Shown piece by piece: positions 16,718 to 26,366 of a stretch of DNA of 64,000 nucleotides; the first letter of the stretch is position 1; each line of letters opens with the position of its first letter. The notes beneath the pieces were generated by a model that was given only the letters and a program-made list of their open reading frames with translations, ran no database searches and was not told the DNA's origin. The stretch is from Enterococcus larvae (GTDB lineage: Bacteria > Bacillota > Bacilli > Lactobacillales > Enterococcaceae), in NCBI RefSeq assembly GCF_017830045.1, contig NZ_JAEDXU010000013.1:1-64000 (forward strand). Reading direction: 5' to 3'. Made by a program: the position numbers and the translations under genes.

Positions 16718-17554
16718 ATGAAAAAAATGAAGACTGTGTTAATGGCACTCTTAGCCGTTGTTACTTTAGCGGCGTGTGGTGGAAATGGAGATACAAAGGA
16801 TTCCGGAAGTGCGAAAACAGAAAGCGCACTGGATAAGATCAAAGAAAAAGGAAAACTGGTGGTTGGGACATCAGCTGATTTTGCTCCTTTTGAATTTAAA
16901 ACGTTAGTTGATGGAAAGGACACGATTGTCGGGTCTGATATTGACATGGTAAAAGCGATTGGTGAGAAGCTGGGTGTTGAGGTTGAGTTTATGGATATGC
17001 AGTTCGATGCGGTGTTAGTTGCTCTTCAACAAAACAAAGTGGATATCGCAGTTTCAGGAATCTCTGCAACCGCTGAGCGGAAAAAATCATTTGATTTCTC
17101 AGTGCCTTACTACAATCCACCTCAAAAAATTGTGATCAATAAGAAGAATAAAGATATGTTCACTTCTATTGAGTCATTGGATGGTAAAAAGGTTGGTGCC
17201 CAAAAGGGATCGATTCAAGAAGGAGTAGTGGAGGATCAATTGCCGGATTCACAGAAGGTGTCGATTCCCCGCGTACCTAATCTGATTGTAGAATTAAATC
17301 AGGGATCGATCGATGCACTAGTACTTGAAGAAACAATTGCAGAGTCTTACCTTAGCCAGAATCCGGATTTGATGATTGCGGATATTGAGTTGACATCAAG
17401 TGAAGATGAAGCATTTGCGATTGCTTTGCCAAAGGGACAAGATGAGTTGAAAAAGGAAATCGACAGTATTTTACAGGAAATGATCGACGACGGTTCTATT
17501 GATCAGTATGTACAGGACGCGATGGCCTTAGCAGATAAAAATACAGAAGAATAG
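16718..17554 (+). CDS. Amino-acid ABC transporter substrate-binding lipoprotein
   Basis: This 278-residue solute-binding protein of the polar amino-acid family (SBP family 3) would be anchored to the outer membrane face. The signal peptide ends in the lipobox LAAC with C20 as the lipidated residue. The core shows the family's opening LVVGTSADFAPFEF and ISATAERKKSFDFSVPYY. It begins a three-gene importer operon, 18 bases before the permease. The ligand could be arginine, glutamine or another polar amino acid; motifs do not decide. Confidence 0.92.
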   Translation: MKKMKTVLMALLAVVTLAACGGNGDTKDSGSAKTESALDKIKEKGKLVVGTSADFAPFEFKTLVDGKDTIVGSDIDMVKAIGEKLGVEVEFMDMQFDAVLVALQQNKVDIAVSGISATAERKKSFDFSVPYYNPPQKIVINKKNKDMFTSIESLDGKKVGAQKGSIQEGVVEDQLPDSQKVSIPRVPNLIVELNQGSIDALVLEETIAESYLSQNPDLMIADIELTSSEDEAFAIALPKGQDELKKEIDSILQEMIDDGSIDQYVQDAMALADKNTEE

Positions 17555-17572
17555 TTTGGAGGTCGTCAACGC

Positions 17573-18262
17573 ATGAATTTCTCTTTTTTAGAAACCTATA
17601 TTCAATACTTTATTTCCGGAGCAGGTGTAACGGTCATTATCTCCCTAGTTACTGTATTTTTTGGAACATTGATGGGCGTACTGGTTGCACTGCTGAAGCT
17701 CTCCAAGGTTTCACCTCTACGCTGGCTTGCCAACATTTATATTGAGGTATTTCGTGGAACACCCATGCTGATACAGGTGTTGATAGGTTTCGGGCTGCTT
17801 CAAAATCTTTTTCCTTCTGTTAATATTCCGGTGGGGATACTTACGATCGATATGGGACGCTTAGTACCTGGGATGATTGTTCTTTCATTGAATTCAGGGG
17901 CATATGTTGCAGAAATCGTTCGGGCAGGTATCACAGCTGTCAACTATGGACAGACAGAAGCGGCACATTCGCTTGGTCTGCGTCCGATACAGGCGATGCG
18001 CTATGTGATCTTACCTCAGGCACTGCGTAATATTCTACCGGCTTTGGGAAATGAGTTCATCATCTTGATCAAAGACTCTTCTTTGTTGTCTATCATTGGA
18101 ATCAATGAATTGTTGAGTAGTGCGCAGACTGTCATTTCCAGCACATATATTCCGTTGGAGCCGTACTATATTGCAGCGGCAATCTACTTTGTCATGACAT
18201 TTTTGACATCCAGAGCGCTGGCAGCATTCGAGAAGAAGCTTGGAAAAGGATACCATCGATAG
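17573..18262 (+). CDS. Amino-acid ABC transporter permease
   Basis: This 229-residue membrane protein of the His/Glu/Gln/Arg permease family has several predicted membrane helices. The cytoplasmic EAA loop ([31 protein letters not shown], about residues 126-156) contacts the ATPase. FRGTPMLIQ near residue 60 is typical of the family. It has a good SD (TTGGAGG) after the binding-protein gene. It ends just before the ATPase gene. As there is one permease gene, it probably acts as a homodimer. Confidence 0.92.
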   Translation: MNFSFLETYIQYFISGAGVTVIISLVTVFFGTLMGVLVALLKLSKVSPLRWLANIYIEVFRGTPMLIQVLIGFGLLQNLFPSVNIPVGILTIDMGRLVPGMIVLSLNSGAYVAEIVRAGITAVNYGQTEAAHSLGLRPIQAMRYVILPQALRNILPALGNEFIILIKDSSLLSIIGINELLSSAQTVISSTYIPLEPYYIAAAIYFVMTFLTSRALAAFEKKLGKGYHR

Positions 18263-18272
18263 GAGAGATGAT

Positions 18273-19007
18273 ATGAATCACGCGATTATTGATATTCAGC
18301 AGCTATATAAAGATTTTGGAGAGGTTCATGTATTGAAAGGAATCGAGTATCAGGTAAAAAAAGGAGAAGTTACAGTGATCATCGGTCCATCCGGTTCAGG
18401 GAAGAGCACCTTCCTCCGCTGTTTGAATCTTCTTGAGGTACCGACATCCGGCAAGATTTTTTTTGAAGAAACAGATATTACAGATAAGAAAAATGATATT
18501 TTCAAAATGAGAGAGAAGATGGGGATGGTCTTTCAACAGTTCAATTTATTCCCGAATATGACAGTCATGGAAAATTTAATTTTATCACCTATGAAGGTAA
18601 AGAAGATGACGAGAGAAGCAGCAGAGGAAATTGCATGGAAGCTGTTGAAAAAAGTTGGTCTGGAAGAAAAAGCAGCAGACTACCCGCAATCATTATCTGG
18701 TGGTCAGCAGCAGCGGATTGCTATTGCCAGAGCTTTAGCCATGGAACCGGACATCATGCTTTTTGATGAGCCGACATCTGCGCTGGACCCGGAGATGGTC
18801 GGCGAGGTCCTGAATGTGATGAAGGAACTGGTAGATGAAGGAATGACGATGGTAATCGTTACTCATGAGATGGGCTTTGCACGAGAAGTCGGTGATACGA
18901 TCCTATTTATGGATGAAGGTATGATCGTCGAACAAGGTCTGCCGGAACAGGTATTCGATCATCCGCAGAATAGTCGAACTGCTGATTTTCTCAGCAAGGT
19001 GCTTTAA
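18273..19007 (+). CDS. Amino-acid ABC transporter ATP-binding protein
   Basis: This 244-residue ABC ATPase of the polar amino-acid (GlnQ/HisP-like) class energises the importer. Walker [10 protein letters not shown] is at residues 38-46, the signature LSGGQQQR at 141-148, Walker [12 protein letters not shown] at about 163-173, and the H-loop is in VTHEMGFA. The frame opens at 18240 inside the permease gene, but ATG 18273 has the SD (TAGGAG) and gives the normal N terminus. It closes the three-gene operon. Confidence 0.94.
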   Translation: MNHAIIDIQQLYKDFGEVHVLKGIEYQVKKGEVTVIIGPSGSGKSTFLRCLNLLEVPTSGKIFFEETDITDKKNDIFKMREKMGMVFQQFNLFPNMTVMENLILSPMKVKKMTREAAEEIAWKLLKKVGLEEKAADYPQSLSGGQQQRIAIARALAMEPDIMLFDEPTSALDPEMVGEVLNVMKELVDEGMTMVIVTHEMGFAREVGDTILFMDEGMIVEQGLPEQVFDHPQNSRTADFLSKVL

Positions 19008-19083
19008 GAAACAAATTCCATTGAACATAGGAACTAATCATCAGCATTTATAGAAATTTTTGCTGAAATGCAGTATAATACTA

Positions 19084-19140
19084 CAGAAGAGGTCGGGACA
19101 AAAGTCATGAAGCTTCATAGAAGCAGACTTTGTCCCGCTA
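19084..19140. repeat. Short palindromic element of the GGGACA family, possible terminator
   Basis: CGGGACAAAAGTC (19094-19106) pairs with GACTTTGTCCCG (19125-19136), giving a stem of about 12 bp. The GAGGTCGGGACA end resembles the longer palindromic elements at 7247-7735 and 35165-35290. It may also end the ABC importer transcript, though the following T tract is poor. Confidence 0.65.
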
Positions 19141-19250
19141 TTTGTTCATTTTTAACAGCGCCTTGTTTGAACTGAACAAAATTTTTTTATGTACATACAA
19201 ATAAATCCTAGTATTGTTATAGAGGGTTTATATAGACGAGAGGAGTCACC

Positions 19251-19778
19251 ATGTTTTCAAAATTTAAACCGACCTGGATGGTCGAGGCAATCTACCAAGT
19301 CACCCCTGCACAGCTTCGTGCGTTAGGAGTCAAAGCTGTTCTAACTGACCTAGACAATACGCTGATTGCGTGGAATAATCCAGATGGAACAGAAGAGTTA
19401 TTAGTATGGATAGAGGAAATGAGAAATGCAGGTCTGCCTGTGATCGTTGTTTCCAATAACAAGGACAGTCGAATCAAGCGAGCCGTAGAAAATTTCGAGC
19501 TGGACTATGTTGCTCGAGCGATGAAGCCGTTAACCAAGGGTTTTAAGGAAGCTGAAAAGAAGCTTGGCTTGAAGCCTGAGGAAATGATCATGGTCGGTGA
19601 TCAGATCATGACAGATATACGAGGTGCCAATGCGGCGGGAATCAGAAACATCCTTGTACGTCCAATCGTAGATACCGATGGCTGGAACACACGGATCAAT
19701 CGCTTTTTTGAACGAATAATCATGAAGCATCTAGCGAAGAAGCATCCTGAGATGGAATGGAAAGGCGGATTAGAATGA
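19251..19778 (+). CDS. yqeG: YqeG family HAD-type phosphatase
   Basis: This 175-residue HAD-superfamily IIIA phosphatase has the nucleophile motif DLDNTL (about residues 34-39), motif II VVSNN and motif III VGDQIMTDIRGAN. It heads the conserved Firmicute cluster yqeG-yqeH-yhbY-nadD-yqeK-rsfS-yqeM. A strong SD (AGAGGAG) precedes the ATG. The physiological substrate of YqeG is not established. It overlaps yqeH by four bases (ATGA), so the two are translationally coupled. Confidence 0.92.
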   Translation: MFSKFKPTWMVEAIYQVTPAQLRALGVKAVLTDLDNTLIAWNNPDGTEELLVWIEEMRNAGLPVIVVSNNKDSRIKRAVENFELDYVARAMKPLTKGFKEAEKKLGLKPEEMIMVGDQIMTDIRGANAAGIRNILVRPIVDTDGWNTRINRFFERIIMKHLAKKHPEMEWKGGLE

Positions 19779-20884
19779 GTGAATCAGTTCACTGCATAGG
19801 CTGTGGAGCAGAAATTCAGACAGAGAGACCGAATGAACTGGGCTACACACCACAAGCAGCTTTTGATAAAGGTATGGAAACAGGCGAGGTTTATTGTCAG
19901 CGTTGTTTTCGCTTAAGACATTATAATGATATCCAAGATGTACATTTGACAGATGATGATTTCTTACGTCTATTAAATGAGCTTGGACGAGAAGATGCGT
20001 TGATTGTCAACGTTGTAGATATTTTCGATTTTAATGGTTCCTTGATACCTGGTCTGCATCGCTTCATCGGAAATAATCCGGTATTGCTTGTAGGTAATAA
20101 AAAGGATATCCTGCCTAAATCGTTGAAAAAGGGGAAGTTGATTCAATGGATGAAGGAGCGTGCTCATGAGCAAGGGCTTCGTCCGGTGGATGTTCTTTTG
20201 ACCAGTGCTAAAAAGACACATGAAATGGATGAGTTGTTGGCAGCAATCGAAAAATATCGTGAAGGCCGCGATGTGTATGTTGTCGGTGTAACTAATGTTG
20301 GAAAATCGACATTGATCAATCAAATCATCAAGAAAACAGCTGGAGTGAAGGACGTTATTACGACCTCTCAGTTCCCGGGGACAACATTAGATAAGATTGA
20401 GATTCCTTTGGATGATGGTCATTTCTTGATCGATACACCGGGAATCATCCATCGTCATCAAATGGCCCATTATCTTGGTAAAAAAGACTTGAAGTTGATT
20501 GCACCGCAAAAGGAAATCAAGCCAAAGGTGTATCAATTAAACCCGGAGCAAACCCTATTTTTAGGCGGGCTGGCTCGATTTGATTTCATTCAGGGGAAAC
20601 GCAGCTCATTTATTGCCTATGCCTCTAATGATTTAATGATTCATCGAACGAAGCTAGAGAATGCGGATCAATTTTATGACAAGCATGTTGGTGGACTGCT
20701 GCAGCCCCCAAGGCCAGATGAAGTATCTGATTTTCCGGAGCTGGTACGCTTCGAGTTTTCAGTGAAGGAAAAGACTGATATTGTTTTTGCCGGATTAGGC
20801 TGGATCACTGTTCAGGAGCCGTGTGTAGTTGCGGGATGGGCACCAAAAGGCGTGGAAGTTTTAAGAAGAAAAGCATTGATATAA
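19775..20884 (+). CDS. yqeH: Ribosome biogenesis GTPase YqeH
   Basis: YqeH is a circularly permuted GTPase needed for 30S subunit assembly. The protein has 369 residues. A zinc ribbon is formed by C7, C10, C41 and C44. The GTPase motifs occur in permuted order: G4 NKKD (108-111), G5 TSAK (143-146), G1 GVTNVGKS (171-178) and G3 DTPG (220-223). An upstream ATG at 19757 is in frame, but ATG 19775 matches the family start and overlaps the yqeG stop as ATGA. Confidence 0.96.
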   Translation: MSESVHCIGCGAEIQTERPNELGYTPQAAFDKGMETGEVYCQRCFRLRHYNDIQDVHLTDDDFLRLLNELGREDALIVNVVDIFDFNGSLIPGLHRFIGNNPVLLVGNKKDILPKSLKKGKLIQWMKERAHEQGLRPVDVLLTSAKKTHEMDELLAAIEKYREGRDVYVVGVTNVGKSTLINQIIKKTAGVKDVITTSQFPGTTLDKIEIPLDDGHFLIDTPGIIHRHQMAHYLGKKDLKLIAPQKEIKPKVYQLNPEQTLFLGGLARFDFIQGKRSSFIAYASNDLMIHRTKLENADQFYDKHVGGLLQPPRPDEVSDFPELVRFEFSVKEKTDIVFAGLGWITVQEPCVVAGWAPKGVEVLRRKALI

Positions 20885-20906
20885 ACATATAGAGAGAAGG
20901 ATTTTC

Positions 20907-21218
20907 GTGGAGCTAAGAGGAAAACAGAAGCGCTATTTAAGAAGTCAGGCGCATCATCTTCATCCGATTTTTCAAGTAGGAAAAGGCGGATTGAATGAAG
21001 AAATGATCGTTCAGGTCAATGAAGCATTGGAAAAACGCGAACTGATCAAGGTCAGTTTATTACAGAATACAGAAGAAGTCGCTGAAGATGTTGCAGCAGT
21101 TATTGAAAAAAAGACTGGCTGTAATGTTGTTCAGATCATTGGACGGGTATTGGTTTTGTTCAAACCATCATCTAAAGAAAAATATCAGAAATACTCTAAA
21201 GAGGTCAAATCAATTTAG
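20907..21218 (+). CDS. yhbY: Ribosome assembly RNA-binding protein YhbY
   Basis: This 103-residue CRM-domain protein (YqeI in Bacillus) binds pre-50S ribosomal particles. The family pattern GKQKRYLRSQAHHLHPIFQVGKGGL is at the N terminus and the GNxxV-type loop is replaced by QIIGRVLVLFKP near the end. It starts at GTG 20907 behind AGAGAAGG. The basic N terminus and the position after yqeH fit a role in ribosome assembly. Confidence 0.94.
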   Translation: MELRGKQKRYLRSQAHHLHPIFQVGKGGLNEEMIVQVNEALEKRELIKVSLLQNTEEVAEDVAAVIEKKTGCNVVQIIGRVLVLFKPSSKEKYQKYSKEVKSI

Positions 21219-21241
21219 CATAGTATTGGAGGAATCAGTCG

Positions 21242-21889
21242 ATGAAGGCAACAGCCAGTGCGATAAGAGGAACTCAAACAATTGTTAAGGAAGAACTGCA
21301 GCTTTTTCAAAAACGCAAGCAGGTAGGGATATTAGGCGGTAACTTTAATCCGGTACATATGACTCACTTAGTCATTGCAGAACAGGTCCACCAACAGCTG
21401 GGCTTGGATAAAGTCTACTTGATGCCGTCCCATCTGCCGCCGCATGCAGATGAGAAGAAGACGATCGACAGTAAGCACCGACTTGCTATGTTGGAGCTGG
21501 CTGTTGACGGCAATCCCCATTTGGACATAGAGCCGATTGAATTAGCTCGTAAAGGGAAAAGCTATACCTATGATACGATGAAGGCGCTGATTCAGAATAA
21601 TCCGGATACGGACTATTATTTCATTATCGGCGGCGACATGGTAGAGTATTTGCCAAAATGGTATAAAATCGATGAATTGATCCATATGACAAGCTTTGTC
21701 GGTACACGCCGGCCAAACTATGGAATAGAGACACCTTATCCGATCATCTGGGTGGATACGCCTCAAATGGACATCAGCTCCAGCATGATACGAGAAAAAA
21801 TCCAAAATAACTGCTCCGTTCGCTACCTTCTTCCGGATAATGTGATAAACTATATCTACGAGAAGGGGCTGTATGCAGATGGAATTTAG
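21242..21889 (+). CDS. nadD: Nicotinate-nucleotide adenylyltransferase (NadD)
   Basis: NadD adenylates nicotinate mononucleotide in NAD synthesis. The protein has 215 residues. The nucleotidyltransferase signature GGNFNPVHMTH begins at residue 32 and ISSSMIREKI lies near the C terminus. The first ~28 residues form an extension ahead of the usual start, common in lactic acid bacteria; no better internal start is seen, and GGAGGA precedes the ATG at 21242. It overlaps yqeK by 17 bases. Confidence 0.95.
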   Translation: MKATASAIRGTQTIVKEELQLFQKRKQVGILGGNFNPVHMTHLVIAEQVHQQLGLDKVYLMPSHLPPHADEKKTIDSKHRLAMLELAVDGNPHLDIEPIELARKGKSYTYDTMKALIQNNPDTDYYFIIGGDMVEYLPKWYKIDELIHMTSFVGTRRPNYGIETPYPIIWVDTPQMDISSSMIREKIQNNCSVRYLLPDNVINYIYEKGLYADGI

Positions 21890-22469
21890 CGATAAATATA
21901 TGTCGTTGAAACGGGAAGAATTGATGCAGAAGGTTCAGATGCAGATGAGTGAACGACGCTTTATACATGTCCTCGGTGTGGAGGAGTCCGCTGTCGCTTT
22001 AGCAGCTAAGTACGGCTATTCTCAAGAAAAGGCCAGTATTGCCGCTTTGACTCACGATTACGCAAAGGAACGTCCAGATGATGAGTTTCGGCTAATCATC
22101 GAGCGTGACGGCTATAATCCTGAGCTGTTGGAATACGGTAATGCAATCTGGCATGGTCTGGTAGGAGCGGATATGGTAGAGCGTGAGCTGGGTATCACGG
22201 ATGAGGACATCCTGACAGCTATTCGACTACATACTACCGGGGCAGCTGAAATGTCTTTATTGGATAAAATCATCTATGTTGCTGATTATATTGAACCGAA
22301 CCGGAAATTTCCGGGAGTCAAAGAAGCCAGAGAACTGGCGTTGATCGATCTTGATGAAGCCGTAGCGTATGAAACAAAGCATACCTTGCAGCATTTGATC
22401 GATCAGGAACAAAAAATATACCCAAAGACGATTGAAACCTATAATCGCTGGGTCGTGAACAATCAATAG
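21873..22469 (+). CDS. yqeK: YqeK, HD-domain bis(5'-nucleosyl)-tetraphosphatase
   Basis: This 198-residue HD-domain hydrolase belongs to the YqeK family, known to cleave diadenosine tetraphosphate symmetrically to ADP. The metal-binding HD is in ALTHDYAKE (about residue 65), with a second histidine in NAIWHG. The start at ATG 21873 (or 21879) lies inside nadD, so translation is coupled. The stop TAG (22467-22469) sits directly before the SD of rsfS. Confidence 0.92.
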   Translation: MQMEFSDKYMSLKREELMQKVQMQMSERRFIHVLGVEESAVALAAKYGYSQEKASIAALTHDYAKERPDDEFRLIIERDGYNPELLEYGNAIWHGLVGADMVERELGITDEDILTAIRLHTTGAAEMSLLDKIIYVADYIEPNRKFPGVKEARELALIDLDEAVAYETKHTLQHLIDQEQKIYPKTIETYNRWVVNNQ

Positions 22470-22481
22470 GAGGGAACTATC

Positions 22482-22835
22482 ATCGATAGTCAGAAAATTT
22501 TAGAAATTGCTGTAAAAGCAGCTGATTCAAAAAGAGCAGAAGATATTGTTGCACTTGAGGTCCAGGGGATTTCTCTTTTAGCAGATTACTTTATGATTTG
22601 TCAGGCAAATAGTGAAAGACAAATCAATGCTATTGTAGAAGAAATTCTTGATCAAGAAGAAGCAGCTGGTGTTGAAGTAAAACGTATTGAAGGAAAAGAT
22701 GGCGGTAAATGGGTACTGATCGACCTTGGCGATGTGATTGCTCACGTTTTTCAGGCTTCAGAGCGTACATTCTACAACCTTGAAAAGCTTTGGTCTGATG
22801 CACCGTTAGTGAACATCGAACAATGGGTAGATTAA
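22482..22835 (+). CDS. rsfS: Ribosome silencing factor RsfS, with a non-standard start codon
   Basis: RsfS binds ribosomal protein L14 and blocks subunit joining during starvation. The frame from 22482 to 22835 gives 117 residues, a normal family length, ending ERTFYNLEKLWSDAPLV. Between the in-frame yqeK stop (22467-22469) and an internal ATG at 22593 there is no ATG, GTG or TTG. The ideal SD (AGGAGGG, 22468-22474) points to ATC at 22482, or ATC at 22479. Starting at 22593 would delete about 37 conserved N-terminal residues including KAADSKRAEDIVAL. An ATC start is therefore proposed; the alternative is a point mutation or sequencing error in the start codon. Confidence 0.85.
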   Translation: MDSQKILEIAVKAADSKRAEDIVALEVQGISLLADYFMICQANSERQINAIVEEILDQEEAAGVEVKRIEGKDGGKWVLIDLGDVIAHVFQASERTFYNLEKLWSDAPLVNIEQWVD

Positions 22836-22836
22836 A

Positions 22837-23574
22837 ATGACCTATAAAACATTTGCTTTTGTCTACGATGAAGTGATGGACGAAGCATTGTATGAGCAAT
22901 GGCTGAATTTTTCTAAGAGGCATTTGCCAAAACAAACAGAACGAATTCTTGAGCTGGCTTGTGGAACAGGGCGTCTGGCTGTGGACTTTGCAAAGGCAGG
23001 CTATGACGTGACAGCGTTGGATTTGTCTGAAGAGATGCTGGCGATTGCCAGTAAACGCGCGGTTGAGGAAGAGGCTGAGATTCAATTTGTTCAGGGCGAT
23101 ATGATGGAGCTTTCAGAAGTTGGCCAGTATGAAGCAATCACTTGTTTTTCAGATTCTCTGTGTTATATGGAGAACCGCCGTGATGTTCAGCAAGTCTTTG
23201 ATGAAGTTTATCAAGCATTGGAAGAGCAAGGAACATTTATTTTTGATGTTCATTCGATTTACCAGATCGACACTGTCTTTCCAGAATATAGTTATCATTA
23301 TCAGACAGAGGATTTTGCTTTTCTTTGGGACAGTTACCAAGGAGAAAAAGAGCATAGCATTGAACACTTTCTGACTTTCTTTGTGAAACAGGAAGAAGAT
23401 AAGGCGCTCTTTGTTCGTAGAGATGAACTGCATAAGGAACGCACGTATACTTTGGATACTTATCTGCGGATGCTTGAAGGCAGCGGCTTTATGAATGTTC
23501 AAGTATATGCTGATTTTACTGATGAGCAGCCGAAGGAAGACAGCGCACGCTGGTTTTTTGTCTGTGAAAAGTAA
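22837..23574 (+). CDS. yqeM: Class I SAM-dependent methyltransferase (YqeM-like)
   Basis: This 245-residue class I methyltransferase has the SAM-binding motif I LELACGTGRLAVDFA (about residues 35-49) and the acidic residue ending the second strand in VTALDLSEEML. It starts one base after the rsfS stop with no clear SD of its own, so it is probably translated by coupling. It corresponds to yqeM of the Bacillus cluster. The substrate is unknown. A terminator follows at 23592. Confidence 0.9.
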   Translation: MTYKTFAFVYDEVMDEALYEQWLNFSKRHLPKQTERILELACGTGRLAVDFAKAGYDVTALDLSEEMLAIASKRAVEEEAEIQFVQGDMMELSEVGQYEAITCFSDSLCYMENRRDVQQVFDEVYQALEEQGTFIFDVHSIYQIDTVFPEYSYHYQTEDFAFLWDSYQGEKEHSIEHFLTFFVKQEEDKALFVRRDELHKERTYTLDTYLRMLEGSGFMNVQVYADFTDEQPKEDSARWFFVCEK

Positions 23575-23591
23575 AAGATAAACAAGAATTG

Positions 23592-23638
23592 AAAGCTGAG
23601 GGACGGATGAATTTATCAGACGACTCTCAGCTTTTCTA
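23592..23638 (+). terminator. Terminator after yqeM
   Basis: AAAGCTGAG (23592-23600) pairs with CTCAGCTTT (23625-23633), followed by a short T-rich tract. It ends the yqeG-yqeM operon. Confidence 0.7.
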
Positions 23639-23640
23639 AT

Positions 23641-24310
23641 TACCCTAGTTCCACAGACTAACTTCCTCGGTAATAAAATAACTTGTCTTCAGTGATAAAG
23701 GATATTGCCAGTTCTACTAAATATAGGAACTGATAGTAGAATGGTATGCGTAGAGAAAATAGAAGAAATTTTTGTTTATCAAAAATTATGTCATAGTGAT
23801 GAACTAGCTGCCAGTTCTACTAAATGTGGGAACCTATAGTAGAATGGTATGCGTAGAGAAAATAGAAGGAATTTTTGTTTATCAAAAATTATGTCATAGC
23901 GATGAACTAGCTGCCAGTTCTACTAAATGTAGTAACCTATAGTAGAATGGTATGTGAAGTAAAGATAAGGCTAAATTTTCTATAGAAAATTTAGTTACAT
24001 AATGATTAGCTAACCAAATCAGATATGGTTCCTATATTACTCGAAAGTTGATCGAGTCTATTTAGCTTTTCTATTTGTCTAGCTGCACAAACTAGCTTCC
24101 TCGGTAATAAGATAACTTATCTTCAATGATAAAGAACATTGTCAGTTCTACTAAATGTAGGAACCTATAGTAGAATGGTATGTGAAGCGAAGATAAGGCT
24201 AAATTTTCTATAGAAAATTTAGTTACATAATGATTAGCTAACCAAATCAGATAAGGTTCCTATATTACTCAAAAGTTGATCGAGTCTGTTTAGCTTTTCT
24301 ATATACAATC
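23641..24310. repeat. Array of structured repeats before tmcAL
   Basis: Units start with CAGTTCTACTAAAT near 23708, 23811, 23914 and 24142, at spacings of 103, 103 and 228 bp. Each has a hairpin CCA-g-TTCTACTA...TAGTAGAA-TGG with an internal GGAACCTA. A second hairpin follows: AATTTTTG/CAAAAATT in the 103-bp units, or a perfect 24-bp palindrome (23971-23994, 24199-24222) in the 228-bp units. The period and two-hairpin layout match the fabD and accD arrays. No coding frame is seen. Confidence 0.8.
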
Positions 24311-24336
24311 ATCAGAAAAAGGGAGGGAATGGAATG

Positions 24337-25512
24337 ATGAAAGCTTGTGGTATTATTGTTGAATATAATCCCTTTCATAAAGGGCACGCATATCATGTAC
24401 AAAAAGCTCGTGAGCTGTCTGGTGCAGAGGTTGTAGTGGCTGTCATGAGCGGTAATTTTCTGCAAAGAGGGGAACCGGCGATCTTGGATAAATGGACTCG
24501 GGCAAAGCAAGCACTGGACAATGGTGTAGATTTAGTTGTTGAACTTCCTGTTGCTTGGGCTGTTCAGTCTGCTGATTATTTTGCCCGAGGGGGGATCAAG
24601 CTGCTGCAGGCATTGAATTGTCACTCCTTGTGCTTTGGTACAGATAGTCCTAAGGCAATCGATTATGCGGCATTTGGTCAATTTGCAGTTGAAAATGAAG
24701 CGTTGATTGCAGCAAAATATAAGGAGCTGGCAGACAAACAGCTGAATTATCCTCAACAGATGACACGGGTTTTTCAAGAGCTGTATCCGGAGCTGCACCT
24801 TGATTTTGATTCGCCTAATCATGTATTGGGACTTAGTTATGCAAAGGAGAATGCCAAATATAAGCAGCCTATGAAGCTGATTCCATTAAAGCGGGAGGTC
24901 GCCCATTACAATGAGGAAACAATCCATCAACAATTTGCTAGTGCTACAGCTGTTAGAGCGAGAGCGTTGAAAGGGGCTTGGCAAGAGCTGGCTCCGGTTG
25001 TTCCGGAAGAGACCTATACAGATTTGCGTAAAGGCCCGCTTGTTTCGTGGGAAAACTACTGGCCCCTGCTGCAGTATCGACTGATCAGTAGCTCAGTTGA
25101 GGAGTTACGGGAGATTTATCAAATGACTGAGGGACTCGAGTATCGTTTAAAGGAGCAAGTGCTTGGTGCGGCGAACTTCCATCAATTTATAGAAGCTGTG
25201 AAAACAAAGCGATATACTTGGACTAGATTGCAGCGCCTGTCTGTTTATACACTGCTGAGCATTTCAGATCAGGAGATTCGTGAGAGCTGGGAGAATAGCA
25301 GTCTGCGAATATTAGGTATGTCTGAATCTGGACAAAACTATCTGAAAAGTCAAAAAGAAGCAGCTGGATTGCCGATTTTGACCAAGCAATCCAAACAAAT
25401 GAGCCGCTATTTTGAAGCTGGACTGAAGAGCGATCGTATTTATCAACTAGGAGATTCGAATATTTCGGATCAGAATATTGGTCGTTTTCCTATTCGAATA
25501 AAAAATGCTTAA
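24337..25512 (+). CDS. tmcAL: tRNA(Met) cytidine acetate ligase (TmcAL)
   Basis: TmcAL (YlbM) uses ATP and acetate to acetylate the wobble cytidine of elongator tRNA-Met. The protein has about 391 residues. The nucleotidyltransferase motif [16 protein letters not shown] is at the N terminus and [18 protein letters not shown] follows at about residue 37. Two adjacent ATGs (24334, 24337) are possible; 24337 gives the family N terminus, with SD GGGAGGG (24321-24327). It stands alone after the repeat array. Confidence 0.94.
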   Translation: MKACGIIVEYNPFHKGHAYHVQKARELSGAEVVVAVMSGNFLQRGEPAILDKWTRAKQALDNGVDLVVELPVAWAVQSADYFARGGIKLLQALNCHSLCFGTDSPKAIDYAAFGQFAVENEALIAAKYKELADKQLNYPQQMTRVFQELYPELHLDFDSPNHVLGLSYAKENAKYKQPMKLIPLKREVAHYNEETIHQQFASATAVRARALKGAWQELAPVVPEETYTDLRKGPLVSWENYWPLLQYRLISSSVEELREIYQMTEGLEYRLKEQVLGAANFHQFIEAVKTKRYTWTRLQRLSVYTLLSISDQEIRESWENSSLRILGMSESGQNYLKSQKEAAGLPILTKQSKQMSRYFEAGLKSDRIYQLGDSNISDQNIGRFPIRIKNA

Positions 25513-25537
25513 CAAAAGCGGCCTCTACAAGTATAAT
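25509..25537 (+). promoter_or_regulatory. Sigma-A promoter of yebC
   Basis: TTAACA (25509-25514) and TATAAT (25532-25537) are separated by 17 bp, which is near consensus. The -35 overlaps the tmcAL stop codon. Confidence 0.8.
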
Positions 25538-25580
25538 GGAAAAGGTTATTACTTATAAAAAAAGAAAGCGAAGTGAGAAT

Positions 25581-26300
25581 ATGGGCCGTAAATGGGCAAA
25601 TATTAAAGAGAAAAAAGCTGCCAAAGACGCAAACAATAGTCGAGTTTATGCAAAATTTGGTATTGAGATCTACGTAGCAGCAAAATCAGGTGATCCTGAC
25701 CCACATGCAAATCAAAAGCTGCGGTTTGTCATCGAACGAGCTAAAACATATAATGTACCAAAACATATTATTGATAGAGCTATCGAAAAGGCAAAGGGGT
25801 CAGGTGATGAGCAATATTCTGAACTGCGCTATGAAGGTTTCGGACCGAATGGATCGATGATCATTGCCGATGCATTAACGAATAACGTTAATCGTACTGC
25901 AGCTGATATTCGTGCAGCTTTTGGTAAAAACGGCGGGAATATGGGTGTCAGCGGAGCTGTTTCCTACATGTTCGATAACACAGCAATTATTGGTTTTGAA
26001 GGCTCTGATGCAGATGACATTTTAGAATATCTGATGGAGAAGGATATCGATGTGCGTGATGTAGTTCAAGAAGATGACCAAATCATTGTATACGGTGAGC
26101 CGGAGGATCTTCATACGATTCAAGAAGCGCTAAAGGAAAAAGGCATCGAAGAGTTTTCTGTAACTGAATTGGAAATGGTTGCACAAAATGAAGTAACATT
26201 GACAGGCGATGACTTGGAAAAATTCGAAAAAATGATCGATGTTTTAGAAGATTTGGAAGACGTTCAAAAAGTCTATCACAATGTTGACTTAGGTGAATAA
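25581..26300 (+). CDS. yebC: YebC/PmpR family regulator
   Basis: This 239-residue YebC-family protein opens [16 protein letters not shown], the form typical of the YeeI/YeeN-type branch in Firmicutes. The family was long annotated as a transcriptional regulator, and recent work links members to translation of difficult sequences. The pattern [15 protein letters not shown] is diagnostic. The frame opens at 25536, but ATG 25581 has the SD (AAGTGAG) and the family start. A consensus promoter lies upstream and a terminator downstream, so the gene is monocistronic. Confidence 0.93.
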   Translation: MGRKWANIKEKKAAKDANNSRVYAKFGIEIYVAAKSGDPDPHANQKLRFVIERAKTYNVPKHIIDRAIEKAKGSGDEQYSELRYEGFGPNGSMIIADALTNNVNRTAADIRAAFGKNGGNMGVSGAVSYMFDNTAIIGFEGSDADDILEYLMEKDIDVRDVVQEDDQIIVYGEPEDLHTIQEALKEKGIEEFSVTELEMVAQNEVTLTGDDLEKFEKMIDVLEDLEDVQKVYHNVDLGE

Positions 26301-26310
26301 ATAAAATAGC

Positions 26311-26366
26311 AATCCCCCTTAGAAATATTCCGGACCAACGGCGTATTTCTAAGGGGGATTTTTGTT
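26311..26366 (+). terminator. Terminator after yebC
   Basis: A 17-bp stem, AATCCCCCTTAGAAATA (26311-26327) with its complement (26344-26360), is followed by TTTTTG. Confidence 0.93.
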
